This document shows, piece by piece, positions 1 through 8,640 of a stretch of DNA of 9,066 nt. Made by a program: the position numbers and the translations under genes. This DNA is from an uncultured Sphingobium sp. (GTDB taxonomy: Bacteria > Pseudomonadota > Alphaproteobacteria > Sphingomonadales > Sphingomonadaceae), in NCBI GenBank assembly GCA_913773715.1, contig CAJYHD010000503.1, forward strand, positions 1 through 9,066, read 5' to 3'. Below the pieces are notes generated by a model, which saw nothing but the letters and a program-made list of their open reading frames with translations, searched no databases and had not been told where the DNA came from. Each line of letters opens with the position of its first letter. The first letter of the stretch is position 1.

Positions 1-1956
1 CGACTTGCCGTCCCAGTTTGCCATGTTGCACCCGTCGCAGGCGCGCCAGCCGACCGGCCAGATCACCTTGCCGCGTCGATCCTGCACATAGTCCATGACC
101 TTGGACGGCTGCTGCTTGCCCTGATTGGCGAGCGTGGCATAGGCGTTGACCATCTTTTCGACGGTCGTCTCGCCCGCGCCGAGCGCGAAGGAAAGATAGG
201 GCTGATAGTCGCCGATGCCGACCGCCTTGATCGTGCGGACGACCCGCTCCATGCCGGTCTGGCTGGCGGCGCGCACGGTCATGAGGTTGCGCGACTGCTC
301 GACGCCCCAGCGCATCGTCTGCGGCCCCGCGCTGCCGCCCGAGAAGTTGCGGAAGCATTTCTGGCCCAGGCTGGCGGTCTGATAGACGCACAGCGGCCCA
401 TCGACAATGATCGAGGCGGGCGTCATGCCGCCGTCCAGCGCGGCGGCATAGACGAAGGGCTTGATGGTCGAACCGGGCTGGCGCAGCGCCTGCGTCGCGC
501 GGTTGTAGGAGGACAGGCGCGGATCAAACCCGCCCTGCATCGCGCGGATGCGGCCCGAATGGACTTCTTCGATCACCATGCCGCCGGACACGGACGGGAT
601 GGAGCGCAGCGCCCAGCTGGAGCCGTTGCGCGTGACGACGATCAGGTCGCCGGGCTTTAGCGCCGCAAAAGCGGGCTGGCCGGTGCGGCGATAGGGCATC
701 TGCGCGGCGTCGGCGGGCAGTACGCCAGTGCTGCCGTCGGTAAAGCCGAGTTGCGCCTGCAATCCAGACTTTTCGACGATGGCAGCGACGCGCCATTCGG
801 CATAGTCGATCCCGACATAGGAGGCGGCGAGTTCGCGCTGCCAGCCATTGTCGATGTTGATTTCGCCCACGGGGCCGGACCAGCCGCGCCCGCCATCGAA
901 GCGGAGCAGCCCGGCGCGCAACGCATCCTTGGCGTGGTCCTGCGCCACCGGATCATAGGGGCTGCGCACCCACAGGCCACCGGCATAGACGCTGTTCGGG
1001 CCATCCTCCGCCTTTTCGCCGAACTGGTCGATCAGGCGACGGCGGACTTCCTCCATATAATAGCCGCCCGCGCGCGCATCGAAGCTGGAACCGCGCTGCG
1101 CGACCGTGCCGAGCGGCGCGGCGGTGGCGGCGGCTCGCTGGCTGGCGGTGATCCAGCCGTTCTTTTCCATCTCGCCCAATGCCCAGTTGCGCCGGTCGAG
1201 TGCGCGTGCATGGCCGGTTTCGCTTTCCGGGCGATAGTTCGCCGGTCCCTTAGGCAGAATTGCGAGATAGCCCATTTCGGGCAGAGTCAGGTCGGCCACA
1301 TCCTTGTCGAAATAGGCGCGCGCTGCCGCCTGCACGCCATAGGCGTTGCGGCCGAGGAATATCTGATTGAGGTAGAGTTCGAGAATCTGCTGTTTCGACA
1401 GCACATTTTCCATGCGCCAGGCGAGGATCATCTCCTTCACCTTGCGCGTCGGCGAATATTCGTCACCGATCAGCAGATTCTTCGCCACCTGCTGCGTGAT
1501 GGTGGAGCCGCCCCGCGCACGCTGCCCCGAGCCGAGCTTGCTGGCATAATCCACCACCGCGCCTGCAAAGCCGGGCAGGTCGACGCCATGATGCTCGAAG
1601 AAAGTCTTGTCCTCCGCCGCCAGATAGGCGCGGATCAGCAGCGGGGGATAATCGCTATATTGCAGCTGGACGCGTCGTTCGCGGGCATAGCTGTGGACCG
1701 GCTGGCCGTTAATGTCGCGCACCATGGTGGGCAGCGGCGGCTCATATTCCAGCAGCGTGGCCGCGTCGGGCAGGCCGCGCGCGAAGACGACCCAGAAAAG
1801 CGCATATGCGATGAGGAGAGCGCCTAAGAGGAGCGCGACCCAGCGGAACAGGCGACGGCCCCAGAGCGGGCGAAGGCGGTCGGCGACGCCACCCCCTGCA
1901 TTGCGCAAGCGGCTCATGAAGGACATGCGGGCGGTATCGGGACGAGCCTCTTCCAT
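1..1956 (-). CDS. mrcA: Penicillin-binding protein 1A, class A (bifunctional transglycosylase/transpeptidase), 3' end outside window
   Basis: Bifunctional peptidoglycan synthase, anchored in the inner membrane and acting in the periplasm: it polymerises lipid II into glycan and cross-links stem peptides. I translated 652 residues with no stop; the frame runs off the left edge. One N-terminal membrane segment lies at about residues 36-58. The glycosyltransferase domain follows, with the EDKTFFEHHGVD motif (catalytic Glu115) and RGGSTITQQVAKNLL (149-162). An inserted region at about 355-450 fits the OB-like domain of PBP1A. The transpeptidase domain shows the SxxK box as STIK (Ser496, Lys499) and the SxN box as SRN (555-557); the KTG box should lie beyond the edge. 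The start at 1956 is preceded in frame by a TAG three codons after the run 'TTTGAACCC', but there is no good Shine-Dalgarno; Met11 (1926) is an alternative. It sits 49 nt downstream of the amidase gene on the same strand, suggesting a cell-wall operon. The family is certain; PBP1A rather than another class A PBP is likely. Confidence 0.95.
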   Translation of the reverse strand, partial: MEEARPDTARMSFMSRLRNAGGGVADRLRPLWGRRLFRWVALLLGALLIAYALFWVVFARGLPDAATLLEYEPPLPTMVRDINGQPVHSYARERRVQLQYSDYPPLLIRAYLAAEDKTFFEHHGVDLPGFAGAVVDYASKLGSGQRARGGSTITQQVAKNLLIGDEYSPTRKVKEMILAWRMENVLSKQQILELYLNQIFLGRNAYGVQAAARAYFDKDVADLTLPEMGYLAILPKGPANYRPESETGHARALDRRNWALGEMEKNGWITASQRAAATAAPLGTVAQRGSSFDARAGGYYMEEVRRRLIDQFGEKAEDGPNSVYAGGLWVRSPYDPVAQDHAKDALRAGLLRFDGGRGWSGPVGEINIDNGWQRELAASYVGIDYAEWRVAAIVEKSGLQAQLGFTDGSTGVLPADAAQMPYRRTGQPAFAALKPGDLIVVTRNGSSWALRSIPSVSGGMVIEEVHSGRIRAMQGGFDPRLSSYNRATQALRQPGSTIKPFVYAAALDGGMTPASIIVDGPLCVYQTASLGQKCFRNFSGGSAGPQTMRWGVEQSRNLMTVRAASQTGMERVVRTIKAVGIGDYQPYLSFALGAGETTVEKMVNAYATLANQGKQQPSKVMDYVQDRRGKVIWPVGWRACDGCNMANWDGKS

Positions 1957-2005
1957 GGGAATGAGGCTCTAGGGTTCAAACGGCTTTCCGGCAAGACCGC
2001 TGCGC

Positions 2006-2884
2006 TCAGCCCCCGTTAGCCGCACCGGAACGACGGGCGAAATGCACCTCTACCGCCTTGGCGACCCCCTGCGCGATCCGTTCCTGCCCCGCCTTCGACG
2101 CCAGGAATGCGGCGTCCTGCGCATTGCTGATATAGCCGGTTTCAAACAAGACGGACGGCGTGTCCGGCGCCTTCAGCACCACTAGCGAAGCGAAGCGGTG
2201 CGCGGGTGTGCGGAACGGAACCAGCGGCGCAGCTTCCCGCTCCAGCAAGCGGGCAAAGCGGGTCGACGTGCCGAGGGATTCGCGCTGCGTCAGGTCAATG
2301 AGGATTGACGAGACGTCGCCAGACTGACTGCCAAGGTCCACGCCGTTCAATATGTCGGCGCGGTTCTCGCGCGCGGCGAGGCGTGCGGCTTCGCGATCGG
2401 ACGCAGTTTCCGACAGGGTATAGACGGTCGCGCCGTGGGCTTGCTCATTATCGGCGGCGTCGGCATGGATCGAAATGAAGAGGTCCGCGCCAAGCTTGCG
2501 CGCGATGCCATAGCGTTCCTGAAGGACGAGGAAGCGGTCGTCGTCGCGCGTCATGGCGACGCGGACGCGGCCCGACTTCACCAGCACGTCGCGGATCGCC
2601 TGCGCGATTCCCAGCGTCACATCCTTTTCGCGTGCGCCCGTGCCCTTGTTGATCGCGCCGGGATCATGCCCGCCATGGCCTGCGTCGATGACGACGAGGG
2701 GACGGGAGCCGTCATTGACGCCCTCGATCCGGGGCAGCGCGATGCCGCGCGCGGCGGGCGGGATCGGCACGGTGATCGAATGGACGCGCTGGCGCGGGCG
2801 GGCGGCCATCAGGGCAACAGGCATGAGCGGGGTCGCTGCCGCAGGCGCGCCAAACGCCAGACCGATCAGGATAGGCAACAGCAT
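2006..2884 (-). CDS. amiC: N-acetylmuramoyl-L-alanine amidase, Amidase_3 family (AmiC-like)
   Basis: Zinc amidase that cuts the bond between MurNAc and L-Ala of the stem peptide, used to split septal peptidoglycan during cell separation. It has 292 residues. An N-terminal hydrophobic stretch (2-28) is probably a secretion signal. The Amidase_3 fold follows from about residue 62, with VIDAGHGGHDPGA (zinc ligand His70), Glu86 in REKDVTL, SIHAD (zinc ligand His140) and the C-terminal ETGYISN box (catalytic Glu248). It is short and has no visible AMIN targeting domain, unlike E. coli AmiC. The start at 2884 is the only ATG close to the signal segment; in frame, a TGA lies at 2896-2894. The predicted signal has no positive n-region, and an out-of-frame MKRP lies just upstream across a four-base C run (see findings). 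No clear Shine-Dalgarno is visible. It is first in the leftward unit with mrcA and divergent from rne. Confidence 0.92.
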   Translation of the reverse strand: MLLPILIGLAFGAPAAATPLMPVALMAARPRQRVHSITVPIPPAARGIALPRIEGVNDGSRPLVVIDAGHGGHDPGAINKGTGAREKDVTLGIAQAIRDVLVKSGRVRVAMTRDDDRFLVLQERYGIARKLGADLFISIHADAADNEQAHGATVYTLSETASDREAARLAARENRADILNGVDLGSQSGDVSSILIDLTQRESLGTSTRFARLLEREAAPLVPFRTPAHRFASLVVLKAPDTPSVLFETGYISNAQDAAFLASKAGQERIAQGVAKAVEVHFARRSGAANGG

Positions 2885-2940
2885 GGGGCCGCTTCATGCA
2901 ACCGGCGCAGCCCGCGCGTCCACAAAATTCGCGGATCGCG

Positions 2941-2974
2941 ATGGTTAACCGCTTCTTCACCATCAACCGTTGAT
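2941..2974. promoter_or_regulatory. Operator-like palindromes in the amiC/rne divergent region, including a CtrA-type half-site
   Basis: Two short dyad elements lie 57-90 bp upstream of the amidase start. GGTTAACC at 2943-2950 is a perfect 8-bp palindrome. Read on the minus strand, the overlapping 2948-2941 gives TTAACCAT, the half-site bound by the alphaproteobacterial cell-cycle regulator CtrA. Read on the plus strand, TTAA, seven bases and TTCA (2945-2959) miss the full TTAA-N7-TTAA box by one base. ATCAAC-c-GTTGAT at 2962-2974 is a perfect 6-bp inverted repeat with a 1-bp centre, the shape of a dimeric regulator site. What is seen is only the symmetry; binding of CtrA or any other regulator is inference. 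I could not find a convincing -35/-10 pair for either gene here. Confidence 0.35.
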
Positions 2975-3057
2975 AAGGGCGAAGACAGGTCATTGATCTT
3001 TGTCACATTATTTCGTGCAGCCGTTGCCCCGTCGTTCAATGGCTGCTACCCATTCAT

Positions 3058-3328
3058 TATTCCGCAAGAATGCCCATATTGGCGCTGTCTTGCGGGATGC
3101 GAGACAAGCATGGGCGGACCCACAGAAACCAAGGTCGTGTCCAGTCCCATGCGATGATACAGGTTGACGCTGCATGAGGCACGAATTTCCATCCACGCTT
3201 GCCCCGGTTACGGGCGATGCGGCGTGGACGGTGTGGCCCGGCGACTTGTCCGGCCCGGCCGACGCAGCAGACGCACAGCTTTTCCTTCAAACCGGGATGA
3301 TGCCGCAACCCGCGCCGACGACGGCGCG
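3058..3328 (+). promoter_or_regulatory. Structured candidate 5' leader of rne
   Basis: The stretch before rne holds no gene but several complementary segments when read as + strand RNA. (a) 3062-3069 CCGCAAGA pairs perfectly with 3088-3095 TCTTGCGG, extendable by wobble and A-T pairs to 3058/3099. An alternative stem, TGTCT 3086-3090 with AGACA 3102-3106, excludes it. (b) 3108-3114 GCATGGG pairs with 3146-3152 CCCATGC, continued by GGAC 3116-3119 with GTCC 3139-3142. (c) 3192-3198 TCCACGC pairs with 3222-3228 GCGTGGA and encloses GCCC 3201-3204 with GGGC 3212-3215. (d) 3235-3241 pairs with 3250-3255, with one bulged C. (e) 3311-3317 CGCGCCG pairs with 3322-3328 CGGCGCG around ACGA. In enterobacteria a long folded rne 5' UTR mediates feedback by RNase E. 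A similar role here is inference, and high GC makes some hairpins expected by chance. Confidence 0.4.
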
Positions 3329-3402
3329 CACGCAGCCTTCCCTATTTTATCGCGAGGCGGCCCTGCCTGATTTCGGCGGCCGCCATCGCCGGAGATATAT
3401 AA

Positions 3403-6108
<2,706 letters not shown>

Positions 6109-6133
6109 CAGCCGGACTTTAAGCCTATGAAAC

Positions 6134-6184
6134 AGCGCCGCTGCCCTACCGGTCCCGACCGGAGCGCAGCGGCGCTTTTCTTTT
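6134..6184 (+). terminator. Two-part intrinsic terminator of rne
   Basis: An 11-bp perfect stem, 6134-6144 with 6166-6176 (AGCGCCGCTGC / GCAGCGGCGCT), is capped by a second 5-bp stem, 6149-6153 with 6158-6162 (CCGGT/ACCGG, loop CCCG). It is followed by TTTTCTTTT ending at 6184. It starts 25 nt after the rne stop codon. The T run lies on the plus-strand side, so it ends rne transcription and separates it from the protease gene. The reverse side has only a short T/C stretch, so it is unlikely to be bidirectional. Confidence 0.9.
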
Positions 6185-6252
6185 GCGCCAGCTTCACGGC
6201 AGGTTCAGGGCATGGCGGGCATATGCACGCCTTCATGCCTGCCCTGCCCCTT

Positions 6253-6258
6253 TATAAG
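6253..6258 (+). promoter_or_regulatory. Candidate -10 element (TATAAG) for the M48/Dsb unit
   Basis: TATAAG stands out in GC-rich sequence, 11 bases before the ATG at 6270 and downstream of the rne terminator. No convincing -35 hexamer lies at the expected distance (6230-6235 is CCTTCA). If this is the -10, transcription would begin only a few bases before the start codon, giving a nearly leaderless mRNA. That fits the absence of a Shine-Dalgarno there. This is inference from position and composition. Confidence 0.3.
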
Positions 6259-6269
6259 CTTTTCGCCTG

Positions 6270-7619
6270 ATGCGGCTGACGCTCAAGCTGGCGGCGCTCG
6301 CCGCCACCGCGCTGCTGACCTTCGCGCAGACCGCGTCCGCGCAGAGCATCCTGCGCGACGCCGAAACCGAATCCTTCATGAGCGACATGTCGGGCCAGTT
6401 GGTGAAGGCCGCAGGCATGGACCCGCGCAACGTGCAGGTCATGGTCATCAACGATCCCGAGATCAACGCCTTCGTCGCGGGCGGCCAATATGTCTGGGTG
6501 CATAGCGGCCTCATCGCGCAGGCCGACAATGTGAACCAGTTGCAGGGCGTCGTCGCGCACGAACTTGGCCATATCGAGGGCGGTCACGTCATCCGCTCGG
6601 GTGAGGGTATCAAGGAAGCGACCGGCATCACGCTCTTGAGCCTGGTACTCGGCGCGGCGGCGATCGCGGGCGGCGCTGGCGAAGCGGGCATGGGCCTCAT
6701 GGGCCTTGGCCAGCAGGCCGCGATGAGCAAGTTCCTCGCCTTCTCCCGCGCGCAGGAAAGCAGCGCCGACCTCGCGGGCGCACGCTACCTCCACACCGCC
6801 GGGATCAGCGGCAAGGGAAGTCTGGAATTCTTCAAGAAGCTCCAGAACCAGGAATATCGCCTCGCCATCCCGCAGGATAACAGCTACGGGCGCACCCACC
6901 CGCTTTCGGGCGAGCGCATTTCGGTGCTGCGCGAAGTCTATGAACCCGATCCCGCGTGGAACAAGCCGCCCGACCCAGCACTCGAAAAGCGGTTCGAGCG
7001 CATCAAGGCAAAGCTGATCGGCTTCGTGTCCGAACCCAACCATACGCTCGCCAAATATCCCGAAAGCGACCAGTCGATCCCCGCGCATTATGCGCGCGCC
7101 TATGCCTGGCACAAGAGCGCCTACCCCGACAAGGCGCTGGCCGAAGCCGATGCCTTACTCGCGGCCCAACCGCATGATCCCTATTTTCTGGAACTGAAGG
7201 GCCAGATCCTGCTCGAAAGCGGCAGGCCCGCCGACGCGATCGCTCCGTTGCGTGAAGCAGTGAAGCTGACCAACCAGCCGCTGATTTCCGTGCTGCTGTC
7301 CCATGCGCTGATCGCGACCGAGGATGACAGGAATTTCGCCGAGGCCGAGCAGGTATTGCGCCTCGCCGTGCAGCGCGACCGCGACAACCCCTTTGCCTGG
7401 TATCAGCTGGGCGTCGTCTATGAACGGCGGGGCGACACGCCGCGCGCGGCACTCGCGACGGCGGAACGCTATTCCATGATGGCGCAATATCCGATGGCGC
7501 TGCGCAGCGCGGACGCCGCGATGCAGGGATTGAAGCCCGGCACGGTTGACTATCTGCGCGCGCAGGATATCGCGATGGTCTCCCGCGCCGCGATCGAACA
7601 GAAGCGCAAGAAGCGATAA
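6270..7619 (+). CDS. Periplasmic M48 family zinc metalloprotease with TPR domain (BepA-like)
   Basis: Predicted secreted protease and chaperone acting in periplasmic quality control. It has 449 residues. A Sec signal peptide is clear, with a likely cut after ASA (residue 24). The M48 catalytic domain shows HELGH (His97, Glu98, His101) and a third zinc ligand in QESSADLAG (Glu163). A His in RTHPLSGER (His210) is in the place where E. coli BepA has its regulatory 'switch' histidine. A Gly/Ala-rich hydrophobic segment (117-147) sits between the zinc motifs, as in BepA, where it forms a membrane-facing plug and loop. The second half (about 268-420) is helical with TPR-like spacing (e.g. FLELKGQILLESGRPADAI, WYQLGVVYERRGDTPRAAL). 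In E. coli BepA degrades or assists stalled LptD and BamA. The same role here is inferred. There is no clear ribosome site before the ATG. It stops 5 nt before the Dsb gene. Confidence 0.9.
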   Translation: MRLTLKLAALAATALLTFAQTASAQSILRDAETESFMSDMSGQLVKAAGMDPRNVQVMVINDPEINAFVAGGQYVWVHSGLIAQADNVNQLQGVVAHELGHIEGGHVIRSGEGIKEATGITLLSLVLGAAAIAGGAGEAGMGLMGLGQQAAMSKFLAFSRAQESSADLAGARYLHTAGISGKGSLEFFKKLQNQEYRLAIPQDNSYGRTHPLSGERISVLREVYEPDPAWNKPPDPALEKRFERIKAKLIGFVSEPNHTLAKYPESDQSIPAHYARAYAWHKSAYPDKALAEADALLAAQPHDPYFLELKGQILLESGRPADAIAPLREAVKLTNQPLISVLLSHALIATEDDRNFAEAEQVLRLAVQRDRDNPFAWYQLGVVYERRGDTPRAALATAERYSMMAQYPMALRSADAAMQGLKPGTVDYLRAQDIAMVSRAAIEQKRKKR

Positions 7620-7624
7620 TATTG

Positions 7625-8392
7625 ATGACCGAACCGTCCCGGCCGAGCTTTCGCGCCGCCCTTTCCAACAGGACCATGCAGATGACCCTAGGCGCCCTCG
7701 CCTTCATCGCGGCTGCCACGGGCACCGCGCTCGCCGTGCAGGCGCCCGTCAGCGTCAACGCGACCGACAAGGCCGCGATCGAACAAATCGTCCACGACTA
7801 TATCCTCGCGCACCCCGAGATCATTCCGCAGGCGATCGAGAAGCTCCAGTCGCAGCGCATGTCGGGCACGATCGACGCCAACCGCGCCGCCATCGAAAAA
7901 CCCTATGCGGGCGCATGGGAAGGCGCGGCCAATGCCGACGTCACCGTCGTCGAATTTTTCGATTATGCCTGCGGCTATTGCCGCGCCTCGCTGCCCGACC
8001 TCGCCAGGCTAGTGGGGTCCGACAACAGGGTGAAGGTCATCTATCGCGAACTGCCTATTCTATCGGAGGAAAGCGGCGACGCGGCCAAGGTGTCGCTGCT
8101 CGCCGCCGAGAAGGGCCAATATATGGCCTATCACAAGGCGCTGTATGGCGCGGGCAAGGTGACGCGCGACACCATCATCGCCGCCGCCGCCAAGGCGGGC
8201 ATCACCCGGAGCGAGGCGGAAGCCGCAATAGCGTCGAATAAATATGATATGGAGATCGCGTCCAACATCGCGCTCGCGCAAAAACTGCAGGCAAGCGGGA
8301 CGCCGACCTTCGTGATCGGCGGGCAGGTGCTGAACGGCGCAGTGGGATATGAAGTATTGAAGGAAGGTGTGGCTGCGGCGCGTGGTAAGTAA
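7625..8392 (+). CDS. DsbA-family periplasmic disulfide oxidoreductase/isomerase, CGYC active site (ScsC/Com1-like)
   Basis: Thiol-disulfide enzyme of the periplasm, making or reshuffling disulfides in exported proteins. It has 255 residues from the ATG at 7625. A TTG directly before it (7622) is in frame, but the ATG is the simpler start. One hydrophobic segment (about 20-39) is a signal peptide or membrane anchor. A helical region (about 47-78, with HDYILAHPEIIPQAIEKLQ) precedes the thioredoxin fold, as in ScsC, Com1 and related proteins. The active site is FFDYACGYCRAS (Cys116, Cys119). The cis-proline loop is SGTPTFVIGG (Pro227). The CGYC dipeptide is that of DsbC-type isomerases rather than the CPHC of E. 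coli DsbA. The gene begins 5 nt after the protease stop without a good Shine-Dalgarno, so translational coupling within an operon is likely. The exact activity (oxidase or isomerase) cannot be told from sequence alone. Confidence 0.9.
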   Translation: MTEPSRPSFRAALSNRTMQMTLGALAFIAAATGTALAVQAPVSVNATDKAAIEQIVHDYILAHPEIIPQAIEKLQSQRMSGTIDANRAAIEKPYAGAWEGAANADVTVVEFFDYACGYCRASLPDLARLVGSDNRVKVIYRELPILSEESGDAAKVSLLAAEKGQYMAYHKALYGAGKVTRDTIIAAAAKAGITRSEAEAAIASNKYDMEIASNIALAQKLQASGTPTFVIGGQVLNGAVGYEVLKEGVAAARGK

Positions 8393-8405
8393 TCTTCGAC
8401 TTTAC

Positions 8406-8486
8406 CGTCGTGCCAGCGAAGGCTGGCATCTCTATCGATAGCGCGCCGCCCATCTGCCTGGGATACCAGCCTTCGCTGTGATGACG
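8406..8486. repeat. REP/BIME-like inverted repeat pair
   Basis: CAGCGAAGGCTGG at 8414-8426 reappears inverted and perfect as CCAGCCTTCGCTG at 8466-8478. Complementarity continues with a few mismatches over 8406-8432 against 8460-8486. The left arm is itself a perfect hairpin, GCCAGC-GAAG-GCTGGC at 8412-8427. The right arm forms a shorter one (CAGC/GCTG at 8467-8470 and 8475-8478). From general knowledge, elements with a core like 'CCAGCGAAGGCTGG' are dispersed between genes in sphingomonad and xanthomonad genomes; I cannot count copies here. It follows the Dsb stop codon by 14 nt, where such pairs often act as transcript ends or 3' stabilisers. Confidence 0.75.
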
Positions 8487-8529
8487 CGCGGGTGATGGGA
8501 TGAGGGGACGCAACCACGCCAATAGCCGA

Positions 8530-8558
8530 TTGACTCTGCCCCCCCTTTTCCCTATCGG
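8530..8558 (+). promoter_or_regulatory. Candidate sigma-70-type promoter for rpmH-rnpA
   Basis: TTGACT (8530-8535) and TATCGG (8553-8558) are separated by 17 bp. The -35 matches the alphaproteobacterial TTGAC core, and CTATC before the -10 resembles that clade's CTATAT-type -10. Transcription would begin near 8565, leaving a leader of about 75 nt before rpmH. The spacer contains seven consecutive C (8539-8545). A rival pair, TTGTCA 8600-8605 with CATATT 8622-8627 (16-bp spacer), is possible. However, it would start transcription after the ribosome site at 8629-8632, so I prefer the upstream one. Confidence 0.45.
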
Positions 8559-8576
8559 ACGGCCCCTGATCGAAGC

Positions 8577-8601
8577 GGCCGCTGCGAAGCGGCCCTTTTT
8601 T
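8577..8601 (+). terminator. Terminator-like hairpin with T6 upstream of rpmH
   Basis: GGCCGC 8577-8582 pairs with GCGGCC 8589-8594 (loop TGCGAA), followed by one C and six T (8596-8601). That is the form of an intrinsic terminator on the plus strand. It may end the protease/Dsb transcript. However, it lies downstream of the best rpmH promoter candidate, so it may instead be an attenuator or 5' hairpin in the rpmH leader. The 9-mer GAAGCGGCC occurs twice, at 8572-8580 and 8586-8594, so the structure overlaps a small direct repeat. Confidence 0.65.
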
Positions 8602-8640
8602 GTCACGCCCGATTCTGTTTGCATATTTGAGGATACAACG

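Noticed and set aside
751..1827. 358-codon open frame on the + strand
   Set aside because: It lies antisense across PBP1A, whose frame shows all family motifs. High GC makes long opposite-strand frames common, and its translation matches no family I know.
2435..3157. 240-codon + strand frame running from the amidase into the intergenic region
   Set aside because: Mostly antisense to the amidase catalytic domain; the intergenic part has no coding signs.
2885..3402. Origin of replication or DnaA boxes, considered because rpmH-rnpA often lie near oriC
   Set aside because: I found no TTATNCACA-type box or AT-rich unwinding region here or at 8393-8640.
7622..7624. TTG as start of the Dsb protein
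   Set aside because: It adds one residue directly before an in-frame ATG; the ATG is the more probable start.
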